A stretch of 43,124 nt of DNA from Lachnospiraceae bacterium (GTDB lineage: Bacteria; Bacillota; Clostridia; Lachnospirales; Lachnospiraceae). Both the position numbers and the translations under genes were made by a program. The notes below the pieces were generated by a model. The model did no database searches, was not told where the DNA came from, and was given only the letters and a program-made list of their open reading frames with translations. Where the stretch lies: assembly GCA_900754855.1 (NCBI GenBank), contig CAAEEI010000016.1, positions 1 through 43,124 of the forward strand. The letters run 5' to 3'. Numbering within the stretch: the stretch's first letter is position 1; every line of letters starts with the position of its first letter. Shown here one piece after another: positions 25,866 through 33,295 of this stretch.

Positions 25866-26618
25866 TTATTCCTTTGCTTTTCTAAATTCATGTGTAAATG
25901 TTTTATCATACAATTTTGATAATTCGTACTCATCTCCCAGGAAATCACCGACAACGGTCAGCGCCGTTTTCGTGATGCCTGCTTCTTTTACTTTTTCCGC
26001 AATATTCGTCAGATTACCGATAACGATTTTCTGGTCTTCCCAGGAAGCTTTATATACAACAGCCACCGGAGTATCTTCCCGATACTCTTCTTTTAATGTA
26101 TCGGCCAGCTGCTGGATCATTCCCACGCTCAGGAAAATAATCATGGTCGAATTATGTTTCGCCAGATCTCTCAGTTTTTCTTTCGGAGGCATTGGTGTTC
26201 TTCCTTCCATTCTGGTCAGAATCACTGTCTGTGAAACTCCCGGCAGCGTATACTCTTTCTGCAGAGCTGCCGCTGTTGCCAGAAATGAGCTGACTCCCGG
26301 AATAACTTCATGGGCAATTCCCAGGCGGTCCAGTTCATCCATCTGTTCCCGATGCGCGCCGAAAATCGCCGGGTCTCCCGTATGTACTCTGGCCACATCC
26401 AATCCCCGGGCGTCTGCCTCTTTCATTACGTCAATGACCTCTTCCAGCGTCATCGTTGCACTATTGTAAATCTTCGCCCCTTCTTTTGCTCCTGCCAGCA
26501 CCTCTTTGTTCACCAAAGAACCAGCGTAGATGATCACATCTGCCTGATCAATTAATTTTTTCCCTTTTAAAGTTAAAAGTTCCGGGTCTCCAGGACCTGC
26601 TCCAATAAAATGTACCAT
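25866..26618 (-). CDS. cbiF: Cobalt-precorrin-4 C11-methyltransferase (CbiF)
   Basis: A SAM-dependent tetrapyrrole methylase of 250 residues acting at C-11. The start VHFIGAGPGDPELLTLKGK, DVIIYAGSLVNKEVL and RVHTGDPAIFGAHREQM are the CbiF pattern. IPGVSSFLATAAALQKEYTL follows. The ATG at 26618 fits the family start but has a weak ribosome binding site. An in-frame GTG at 26660 touches AAAGGA directly and would add 14 residues, so the start is not settled. The gene is second in the operon, 164 bases after hemL. Confidence 0.93.
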   Translation of the reverse strand: MVHFIGAGPGDPELLTLKGKKLIDQADVIIYAGSLVNKEVLAGAKEGAKIYNSATMTLEEVIDVMKEADARGLDVARVHTGDPAIFGAHREQMDELDRLGIAHEVIPGVSSFLATAAALQKEYTLPGVSQTVILTRMEGRTPMPPKEKLRDLAKHNSTMIIFLSVGMIQQLADTLKEEYREDTPVAVVYKASWEDQKIVIGNLTNIAEKVKEAGITKTALTVVGDFLGDEYELSKLYDKTFTHEFRKAKE

Positions 26619-26782
26619 ATCGTTCTTATATGACGTATTTACAGGAAATACGCCATACACTCCTTTCTCTTTCTCTTTATTATCATTTATATCACTGACA
26701 TTTCCTGTGATTTTATTTTTGTTTTCTCACCGTATTGTCAGCCGTGATCGCATTCCACCGATGGCATACGCTCTGGCGTACC

Positions 26783-28057
26783 CTACTCTCTTGTCAGTAC
26801 ATCGATCGTTCTGGCAATATCCTCATCTGAATGTGCACCGGAAATAAACATTGCCTCAAACTGGGACGGCGCAACATAAATACCATTTTCCAGCATATAA
26901 TTAAAATACTCTGCATAAGCTTTTGTATCAGAAGACACCGCTCCTGCATAGTCCTTTACTTCCTCATCCGTAAAGAAGGCGCACAGTAAGGAGCCCACCT
27001 GATTAATGTGCATATGCAGTCCAAATTTTTCCGCTCTCTTTCGATAAGCCTCTGCCAGTTTCTTTGTATTTGCTTCAATTCTGTCATAGAGACCGCTGTC
27101 TTCCTGAAGAAGTTCGATGGTTTTAATTCCCGCTGTGGTTGCAATCGGATTACCTGAAAGAGTACCCGCCTGATAAACTTTTCCTGTCGGAGCTACATTT
27201 TTCATGATTTCCTTTTTGCCGCCGTATACTGCCATAGGCATTCCTCCGCCGACGATTTTACCCAATGTGGTCATATCCGGTTTAATGCCGTACCATTCCT
27301 GTGCTCCGCCAATACCCAGACGGAATCCGGTGATTACTTCATCAAAGATCAGCACGGTTCTATTTTCTTCTGTGATTTCCCGGAGGAACTGTAAGAATCC
27401 CTCTTCCGGCGGAACCACACCCATATTGGCTGCCACAGGTTCCACGATCAGCGCGGCAATCTGATCTTTATTATTTTCGAATAATTCTCTTACGGAATCT
27501 TTATCATTATAAAGAGCAACCAGGGTCTGCTGTGCAAAAGAAGCCGGTACACCGCTGCTATCCGGCACAGACTGCGTAAGCGCTGCGGAACCCGCCTGCA
27601 CCAAAAGTCCATCGGAATGTCCATGATAACAGCCTTTAAATTTAATAATCTTATCTCTGCCTGTATACCCTCTGGCGGCCCGGATAGCGCTCATGGTTGC
27701 TTCCGTACCTGAATTTACCATACGAACCATTTCCATCGACGGCACACATTCACGGATCATCGCAGCCAGTGTATTTTCTTTTCCTGTTGGCGCCCCAAAA
27801 GTCAGTCCGTCAAAACATGCCTTGACTACGGCTTCAATGACCTCCGGATGTGCATGTCCGAGGATTCCCGGTCCCCATGAGCACACATAATCAATGTATT
27901 TGTTTCCATCTACATCATAGACATAAGATCCTTTGGCATGATCGATAAACAATGGATTTCTTCCTACGGAACCAAATGCACGTACCGGTGAATTTACGCC
28001 CCCCGGCATCAGATCTAAAGCAATTTTATAAAGTTCTTCTGATTTTGTTGTATTCAT
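26783..28057 (-). CDS. hemL: Glutamate-1-semialdehyde 2,1-aminomutase (HemL)
   Basis: A PLP enzyme of 424 residues that isomerises glutamate-1-semialdehyde to 5-aminolevulinate. It has GGVNSPVRAFGSVGRNPLF near the start, KFKGCYHGHSDGLLVQAGS, and LIFDEVITGFRLG. The PLP lysine is in TTLGKIVGGGMPM (about K267). CAGGAGGTT precedes the ATG. It is the first gene of the long minus-strand operon and partners with HemA two genes downstream. The 164 bases after its stop hold a short TACGC/GCGTA hairpin and nothing else recognised. Confidence 0.97.
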   Translation of the reverse strand: MNTTKSEELYKIALDLMPGGVNSPVRAFGSVGRNPLFIDHAKGSYVYDVDGNKYIDYVCSWGPGILGHAHPEVIEAVVKACFDGLTFGAPTGKENTLAAMIRECVPSMEMVRMVNSGTEATMSAIRAARGYTGRDKIIKFKGCYHGHSDGLLVQAGSAALTQSVPDSSGVPASFAQQTLVALYNDKDSVRELFENNKDQIAALIVEPVAANMGVVPPEEGFLQFLREITEENRTVLIFDEVITGFRLGIGGAQEWYGIKPDMTTLGKIVGGGMPMAVYGGKKEIMKNVAPTGKVYQAGTLSGNPIATTAGIKTIELLQEDSGLYDRIEANTKKLAEAYRKRAEKFGLHMHINQVGSLLCAFFTDEEVKDYAGAVSSDTKAYAEYFNYMLENGIYVAPSQFEAMFISGAHSDEDIARTIDVLTRE

Positions 28058-28106
28058 TTTTTAACCTCCTGAAAATAAGAGTATTCTCTTTACAAACGCT
28101 TCGTTT

Positions 28107-28135
28107 AGTATACCATGAATCCTTTACATGCTAAA
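28107..28135 (-). promoter_or_regulatory. Likely promoter of the hemL-hemB operon
   Basis: On the minus strand a good -10 TATACT (28112-28107) has a weak -35 TTTAGC (28135-28130) at 17-base spacing. That points to activator dependence, with a leader of about 45 bases. The two elements overlap TTAGTATA (28105-28112) and ATGCTAA (28128-28134), the two halves of the feo palindrome, here 15 bases apart. Confidence 0.45.
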
Positions 28136-28211
28136 GATAGTTTTTCATTTTGCAAAGCAAAAAAATATCATTTCTGCACAAAATATTTTGTTCATATGCC
28201 TTTCTACTTTC

Positions 28212-28240
28212 TTGACACCTGTTCTTATTCCATATATGAT
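28212..28240 (+). promoter_or_regulatory. Sigma-A-type promoter of the LysR gene and cbiG
   Basis: A perfect -35 TTGACA (28212-28217) and -10 TATGAT (28235-28240) are separated by 17 bases. The leader would be about 110 bases. The 302-base divergent region also holds a CAAAATATTTTG palindrome and a TTTTGC-AAA-GCAAAA dyad, possible LysR-type binding sites. No B12-box was recognised. Confidence 0.72.
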
Positions 28241-28359
28241 GGATATATTCGAAGCAATATTCATCTATTTTCACATAATACCGGCAATAACCAAACAAAA
28301 ATCTGCATATTATTCATCTGATTGCATTATTACTTCATCTGAGGCAGAGGAGAATCATT

Positions 28360-29253
28360 ATGGAATTACGACAAATACAATACTTTATACAGCTTTATCA
28401 GGATCTGAACATCACCAAGGCAAGTAAAAATTTGTACATTTCCCAACAGGGGTTAAGCAAATCTGTCAGTCGGTTAGAGGAAGAACTTGGCTTTTTATTG
28501 TTTGAACGCCATCCTTCCGGGGTAATTCCTACCGATGACGCCAACACCTTATATACTTATTTTGAAAAAATTTCCAGTTCTTATCATGAACTTCTTCTTG
28601 CCATTGACAGCATTCACCAAAATCGCATCCTGAAAATCTGTTCTTTTCATGGTTTTGCCCTGTCCTGTGACATCAATTTGTTTTCTGAATACAAGAAAAT
28701 ACACACAGATACACAAATCCGATATGAAGAAATCACAAACGATGCCATATTACCCCATCTCCTTGACCGAAAGGCTGACGTCGCCTTCATGCTGGCGCCC
28801 ATTCCCAAAGAGCTGGTTTCTTTACAGGTCATTCGCCGCGAACCCCTTTACATGGTCATGGACCGATCCCATCCTCTGGCGACCCGGAAAACCGTTGCCA
28901 TTCAGGACATGCAGGAGCAGACTCTTTTGCTTTTGGACAATATTCCGGAACAAAATGCGCTTCTCATGCAAAAAGCGGATACGGCAAATATCTCCTATGA
29001 AATCTTTGATACGGTGGGCATGAATGAATTTTTCCATCTGCTGCATGCCTCTCCTTATATCGGATTCAGTTCCCGGCTGATTTACCAGTATTATCGTTTT
29101 CCGGAAATTGTTTTTGTTCCTTTTTCACTGGAAAATTATCCCGATCTGGCATTGGAAACCCATTTAACCGCTCTGGCTTCCGCCACGCCTGATCAGGAAA
29201 CACGACAATATATTGATTATATTACCGAACGACACCGCCGGCTGACTCCATAG
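28360..29253 (+). CDS. LysR-family transcriptional regulator
   Basis: A DNA-binding regulator of 297 residues. The N-terminal winged helix-turn-helix is standard: MELRQIQYFIQLYQDLNITK, then ASKNLYISQQGLSKSVSRLE and LGFLLFERHPSG. A periplasmic-binding-like effector domain fills about residues 90-297. AGAGGAG precedes the ATG. It is transcribed away from hemL and is followed 27 bases later by cbiG on the same strand. LysR regulators usually control the divergent neighbour, so control of the tetrapyrrole operon is likely. The effector is unknown; a pathway intermediate is a reasonable guess, not shown by sequence. Confidence 0.94.
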   Translation: MELRQIQYFIQLYQDLNITKASKNLYISQQGLSKSVSRLEEELGFLLFERHPSGVIPTDDANTLYTYFEKISSSYHELLLAIDSIHQNRILKICSFHGFALSCDINLFSEYKKIHTDTQIRYEEITNDAILPHLLDRKADVAFMLAPIPKELVSLQVIRREPLYMVMDRSHPLATRKTVAIQDMQEQTLLLLDNIPEQNALLMQKADTANISYEIFDTVGMNEFFHLLHASPYIGFSSRLIYQYYRFPEIVFVPFSLENYPDLALETHLTALASATPDQETRQYIDYITERHRRLTP

Positions 29254-29280
29254 CATTATTCACAGAAAGGAAACACTCTT

Positions 29281-30360
29281 ATGTCCACGGCATATTTTTA
29301 TCTCACCGGTGAGGGAAAACGTCTGGCTGAAAAATTAGCTGCTTCTCACCCTGGAGATTTATACGGAAAAGATAACTTTAAACACCAGCTTCAGGAAGCC
29401 TTTCACCATTACGACTATCTCGTATGCATCATGGCTACGGGTATCGTGGTTCGCATCCTTGCTCCGCTCATTGTCCATAAAACCAGCGATCCCGGTGTGG
29501 TCGTCCTCGACCAGAAGGGGCGTCATGCCATCAGTCTCCTCTCCGGACATCTCGGCGGCGCCAACGATCTGGCTCGTGAAATGGCTTCTTTGTCCGGCGG
29601 GGATCCGGTCATTACCACAGCCACTGATGTGGCCGGCGAAATTTCTTTCGACAGTTTTGCCAAAGAACATCATCTGGCCATTGAAAATATTCAGATTCTG
29701 AAACGAATCAGCGGCGCTCTTCTGGATGGTAAAACTGTTCAGGTAATCACAGACTACCATTACCCACAATTAGAAAAAATCTCTGCAGAAGGAAAACTCA
29801 AGCTTATTTCTGCGCAGACAGTAATAAAGACCATGACGCATAATTCCAAGCCTCCTGTTCTGGCAGAAGCATTCCCAAACCTGCCTACGGTGGTCATTGA
29901 CGAAGGATTACAGCTTCCTGATTTTAAAGATGTTCTTTATCTTCGTCCACGAACCATCTGCGCAGGCATCGGCTGCAAACGGGGTATGGACGCGGATTCC
30001 ATCAGAAACGCGCTTCTTTGTGTGCTGAAAAAAGAGGGACTCAGCCCTCTTTCTCTCAAATGTATCAGTACAATTCCTTTAAAATCAAATGAACCTGGTA
30101 TACTGGCTACTGCCGATGATTTACAGGTTCCTTTATCTATTGTTCCCACGGAACAAATTGAAAATCTGGACATTTCTCATCTGAATATCCAGACTTCGGC
30201 ATTTGTTTCCGAAAAAACCGGCGTTCCATCCGTATCCACCGCCAGCGCCTACATTTCCTCCGGCGAGGGAAAAATTCTACAGGATAAAGTAAAATTTAGA
30301 GGCATCACCATCGCCTTATGTCAGGAGATCACTCCTCAATCACCCGAAGAACCTCTTTAA
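29281..30360 (+). CDS. cbiG: Cobalt-precorrin-5A hydrolase (CbiG)
   Basis: Opens the delta-lactone of cobalt-precorrin-5A and releases acetaldehyde during ring contraction in the anaerobic pathway. It is 359 residues. The N-terminal half has DYLVCIMATGIVVRILAPLI, DPGVVVLDQKGRHAISLLSG and HLGGANDLAREMA. The C-terminal domain starts RTICAGIGCKRGMDADSIRNA. It is the only corrin-ring gene outside the main operon. It follows the LysR gene and its 3' end overlaps the convergent HisA-like gene by 32 bases. AGAAAGGAAA precedes the ATG. Confidence 0.95.
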   Translation: MSTAYFYLTGEGKRLAEKLAASHPGDLYGKDNFKHQLQEAFHHYDYLVCIMATGIVVRILAPLIVHKTSDPGVVVLDQKGRHAISLLSGHLGGANDLAREMASLSGGDPVITTATDVAGEISFDSFAKEHHLAIENIQILKRISGALLDGKTVQVITDYHYPQLEKISAEGKLKLISAQTVIKTMTHNSKPPVLAEAFPNLPTVVIDEGLQLPDFKDVLYLRPRTICAGIGCKRGMDADSIRNALLCVLKKEGLSPLSLKCISTIPLKSNEPGILATADDLQVPLSIVPTEQIENLDISHLNIQTSAFVSEKTGVPSVSTASAYISSGEGKILQDKVKFRGITIALCQEITPQSPEEPL

Positions 30361-31105
30361 ACTCCATTTCTCCACCGAATAGATCCAGGGCACTTCCGAT
30401 GGTCACATCCACACGGTTTTGCCCTAATTTTTTCAGCAGACGTAAATCTTCCATTTTCCCTACGCCTCCTGCATACGTTACCGGAATGCCTTTCCAGGAT
30501 CCTAAAAGTTCAGCAATTTCCTGTTCTATCCCACTGGCTTTTCCCTCCATATCTACAGCATGAATTAAAAATTCGTCACAATATTCTGCCAGTTCATCTA
30601 AAATCGCCTCATTAAGCTGTGTATGGGTAAACTTCTGCCATCGATCTGTGACAATATAATATTGTCCATCTCTTTTTCGACAACTTAAATCCAGCACTAA
30701 TCTGTTTTTCCCTACCGCCTGAATCATCCGCTTCAAATTATTTTCATGAATACGACCGTCCCGAAAAGCAAAGGACGTAACAATCACATGGGAGGCCCCC
30801 TGCTCTAAAAAATATTTTGCATTCTCACTATTCACCCCCCCGCCAATCTGTAATCCACCGGGATATGCCCCCAGTGCAAGAACCGCCTGTTTTACATCCG
30901 CTTCGTAATACTGGCTACCCACCGGGTTTAACAAAATAATATGACCGCCGGACAGCCCCATCCCCTTATATAACTCCGCATAATAATCACCGTCTTTTTC
31001 CGAAACAAAATTATCCCGGGCAAAATCCCCCTGATCCAGTAAACTTCCACCCACAATCTGTTTCACTTTACCATTATGAATGTCTATACAAGGCCTGAAT
31101 CTCAT
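30329..31105 (-). CDS. hisA: HisA-type isomerase of the eukaryotic (HIS6-like) subfamily
   Basis: Probable phosphoribosylformimino-AICAR ribotide isomerase, 258 residues, TIM barrel, step four of histidine synthesis. It resembles fungal and plant HIS6 more than ordinary bacterial HisA: CIDIHNGKVKQIVGGSL, then NFVSEKDGDYYAELYK, VLDLSCRKRDGQYYIVTDRW, EFLIHAVDMEG and SALDLFGG. The barrel has the two Asp positions expected for catalysis, in CIDIHNG and in the HAVDMEG strand. No other his gene is nearby. It converges on cbiG with a 32-base overlap and lies seven bases after the Rpn remnant. The subfamily is judged from recalled HIS6 motifs. Confidence 0.88.
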   Translation of the reverse strand: MRFRPCIDIHNGKVKQIVGGSLLDQGDFARDNFVSEKDGDYYAELYKGMGLSGGHIILLNPVGSQYYEADVKQAVLALGAYPGGLQIGGGVNSENAKYFLEQGASHVIVTSFAFRDGRIHENNLKRMIQAVGKNRLVLDLSCRKRDGQYYIVTDRWQKFTHTQLNEAILDELAEYCDEFLIHAVDMEGKASGIEQEIAELLGSWKGIPVTYAGGVGKMEDLRLLKKLGQNRVDVTIGSALDLFGGEMEFKEVLRVIEE

Positions 31106-31112
31106 CTTCCCT

Positions 31113-31355
31113 TTACTCCTTTCTCAGCCACTCCCGGACTTTTTCCAGAGTCTCCCCTACTACTTCTGCAATCTTTTCTTCCTGAAACCCTTCCTGGTAT
31201 AAACGATTGGTTATATTTCTCCGGGTTTCACTTCGACCCAGTTCCATCCCTTCACTTCGGCCCAGTTCTATCCCTTCGCTTCGACCCAATTTTATCCCTT
31301 CATTTCGGCCGTCTTCCAGCCCGTATCCATAGATCTCTTCGCTGACTTTACACAT
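31113..31355 (-). pseudogene. C-terminal remnant of an Rpn/PD-(D/E)XK transposase-nuclease gene
   Basis: An 80-residue ORF reads MCKVSEEIYGYGLEDGRNEG, then repeated GRSEGIEL units, then an end helix (EEKIAEVVGETLEKVREWLRKE in part). This is the typical tail of Rpn-family recombination-promoting nucleases (PD-(D/E)XK transposase family). The nuclease domain is missing: the frame continues upstream as KKEGGWEE to a TGA. AAGGAGG stands ten bases before the ATG, so the tail may still be translated. Known Rpn genes make a small C-terminal inhibitor from an internal start, and this fragment would match that part. Decayed remnant or standalone small protein are both possible. Confidence 0.6.
31227..31310 (-). 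repeat. 24-base tandem repeat in the Rpn remnant
   Basis: Three full 24-base units (31227-31250, 31251-31274, 31275-31298) and a half unit encode GRSEG-(I/M)-(E/K)-L octapeptides. Units differ at a few bases, mostly transitions. Such Gly-Arg-Glu repeats vary in number among Rpn proteins. Confidence 0.8.
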
Positions 31356-31568
31356 TTCTTCCCATCCTCCTTCTTTCTTTCACGCATGAACTCTTCTGAA
31401 CAGGGCCCCATGACTGGTGTCTTCCGGGTCTGCGGTTTTCATCAGAGTACAGTCTCCATATCCATCTATGGAAAATATATATTCATAAAAATATACTTTA
31501 ATTTGAATAAATTATACACGGATAATAAAATAAACGCAAGTAGTTTTTTGGAATATTTTGTAATTTTT
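31356..31568. other. Gene-free spacer between the Rpn remnant and the pilus operon terminator
   Basis: No ORF with a ribosome binding site, RNA gene or repeat was recognised here. The part from 31460 is very AT-rich. It separates the HisA/Rpn segment from the end of the pilus operon. Confidence 0.5.
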
Positions 31569-31603
31569 AAAAAAGAAAACCCGGCAGTTAACAAACTGCC
31601 GGG
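31569..31603 (-). terminator. Terminator of the pilus operon
   Basis: A perfect ten-base stem CCCGGCAGTT/AACTGCCGGG with a four-base loop is followed on the minus strand by TTTTCTTTTTT. It lies 77 bases past the stop of the last pilus gene. It is the strongest intrinsic terminator in the window. Confidence 0.92.
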
Positions 31604-31679
31604 AATAGATTTATATCAGAAGTTTTATTTTCTCTTGGCCTTTTCGTTGCCTTTTTTCTTTATTGTCATTACAACAACT

Positions 31680-33245
31680 TTAGCGATCGGTATGTTTTTT
31701 TCTGCGGACAATAACTATGCCGCCAACCACTACGGCTGCTGCCAGCAAACCAAGGTACATGGCAATTGGATTTTCATCACCGGTTTTAGTGGAACGGGAA
31801 CTGCGATTACTTCCACTGCTTCCATTTTCATTGGTATCGTTTCCATTGCTGCCGCTGCCGCTTTCCGTGGTGCTGGTCGATGGTTCTTCATAATAACCAT
31901 CGTTATCTTTTAAGGTATTGGTAATGTTTACCGTAGCGCTCAGACTGTCTTTGCTGAGATTCACATTTCCTTCCCCGGTTACCACATACAGAAAAGAATT
32001 TTTATCCACCGGATTCCCCTGTTCATCGGTCTCTTTTACCGCATAGGTAATCGGATCCTCTCCGCTGCTTCCTCCTAACGGCACCTCTACGGTAACCGAA
32101 CCATTATTTTTCAATGTAACGACTTCTATCGGCATCGTACTGGTCTGCCCCTGATCGTCCACCGGGAAAATACCTGCATAAAAGGTATCCTGCGACGTCA
32201 CCATCTGACCATCATTCATTATACTTTTGGTAATCGTAATCCCTCCCGTATAGTAGAAACCATCCGGAAGATCACTGTAGACATTACTGATCACCGCTGT
32301 GCCGATGCTGTCCGGATCCTTTTCCAGAGAAATTTCCGGCGCTCTGTCGTACCCTTCGGCCAGAAGTTCTTCCCCGGCCATACAGTAAAACGCTCCATCG
32401 GTTCCCTGCATTTTCAGATACTCGATAGGCTTGCCATCTGCTGTCGTCTCAAAAATATAATATGGCTGATCGGTAATCGGAATATTGGAAAAACTGACGG
32501 TTCCACTGTTTCCGTTGATGATATGCACCGGCTTTACCGCATTGTCCTGCCCACGATAAGGATATTTCCCCTCCGGATCGGTGAACAGTCCGATATAATA
32601 AGTCGCATTTTTGGTTTCCACATCCATCAGGTCGCCGGCGTCCAGCCCTTTCAATTTCTTCGTTACGTCAATTCTGCCCAGGGTGGTGACAGGATTGACT
32701 TTCGGTTCGATTACCATGTCATACTCCCATGTGGTCTGTGTTCCATGAGGAATGGATAACACAAACGGGCTAAAAGTACCATATGCGTTGACATTGGTCT
32801 GTACGATCAGATACATTCCCTGTGATAAATCACGGAATGTCACCTTACCCTCAGCATCTGTACGAAGGCTTCCTGCAGCCGCTATTTTTTTCGCTTCCAC
32901 CGCATTCAGCAAAGTTTCCGCCAAAGCCGTGTTGGCCTCGCTGTCTGGAATATCATTGAGATCAACTTTTTCATCCTTCAGCTCATCCACCAGAGAAAAG
33001 TTTAAATATCCCTGCGAAGTATCCAGATTGCCAACACGATAAACTGTAATCTCAACATCTTCATTATCCATGTTGCTCAGTTCAGGAAGCTTAACCGTAA
33101 TACTTCCCTTCTGGTTCGCATCATACGGCTCCGAAGAAGTTTCTCCGGCCTGCACCCTGGAAAAACATCCAAACATCAGCATCACTGCCAGAAGAGCCGT
33201 GGTCACTACCCCATATTTTTTCATTTTATGCAGTATTTTTTTCAT
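31680..33245 (-). CDS. Minor/basal pilin with Cna-B-like domains and a non-canonical sorting signal
   Basis: A secreted surface protein of 521 residues. A signal peptide (about 1-34) precedes Cna-B/SpaA-like beta domains: GSLRTDAEGKVTFRDLSQGMYL and VTKKLKGLDAGDLMDVETKN regions, later GGITITKSIMNDGQMVTSQD. A Ser/Thr/Gly/Asn-rich stretch (about 450-485) spans the wall. The C-terminus has STKTGDENP, a hydrophobic helix and RRKKHTDR. The sorting motif lacks the LP of LPXTG and the Pro of xPxTG. It is the last gene of the pilus operon, the usual place for an ancillary or base pilin. AAAAGGAGG precedes the ATG. A role as wall anchor is inferred from order and signal type. Confidence 0.85.
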   Translation of the reverse strand: MKKILHKMKKYGVVTTALLAVMLMFGCFSRVQAGETSSEPYDANQKGSITVKLPELSNMDNEDVEITVYRVGNLDTSQGYLNFSLVDELKDEKVDLNDIPDSEANTALAETLLNAVEAKKIAAAGSLRTDAEGKVTFRDLSQGMYLIVQTNVNAYGTFSPFVLSIPHGTQTTWEYDMVIEPKVNPVTTLGRIDVTKKLKGLDAGDLMDVETKNATYYIGLFTDPEGKYPYRGQDNAVKPVHIINGNSGTVSFSNIPITDQPYYIFETTADGKPIEYLKMQGTDGAFYCMAGEELLAEGYDRAPEISLEKDPDSIGTAVISNVYSDLPDGFYYTGGITITKSIMNDGQMVTSQDTFYAGIFPVDDQGQTSTMPIEVVTLKNNGSVTVEVPLGGSSGEDPITYAVKETDEQGNPVDKNSFLYVVTGEGNVNLSKDSLSATVNITNTLKDNDGYYEEPSTSTTESGSGSNGNDTNENGSSGSNRSSRSTKTGDENPIAMYLGLLAAAVVVGGIVIVRRKKHTDR

Positions 33246-33295
33246 TATATGCCTCCTTTTCCTCTCTATCCTTTTTACCGATTACTTTTCCTTTC

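Noticed and set aside
26639..26656. Five-codon ORF (MAYFL) behind AAAGGAG ahead of cbiF
   Set aside because: It could be a coupling leader, but it is too short to support and the cbiF start itself is uncertain.
28058..28359. Cobalamin riboswitch upstream of hemL
   Set aside because: No B12-box-like sequence or matching multi-stem layout was recognised on either strand, and a leader of about 45 bases is too short for one. A covariance-model search would settle it.
31615..31662. 14-codon Lys-rich ORF after the last pilus gene
   Set aside because: It has no ribosome binding site and lies between the stop codon and the operon terminator.
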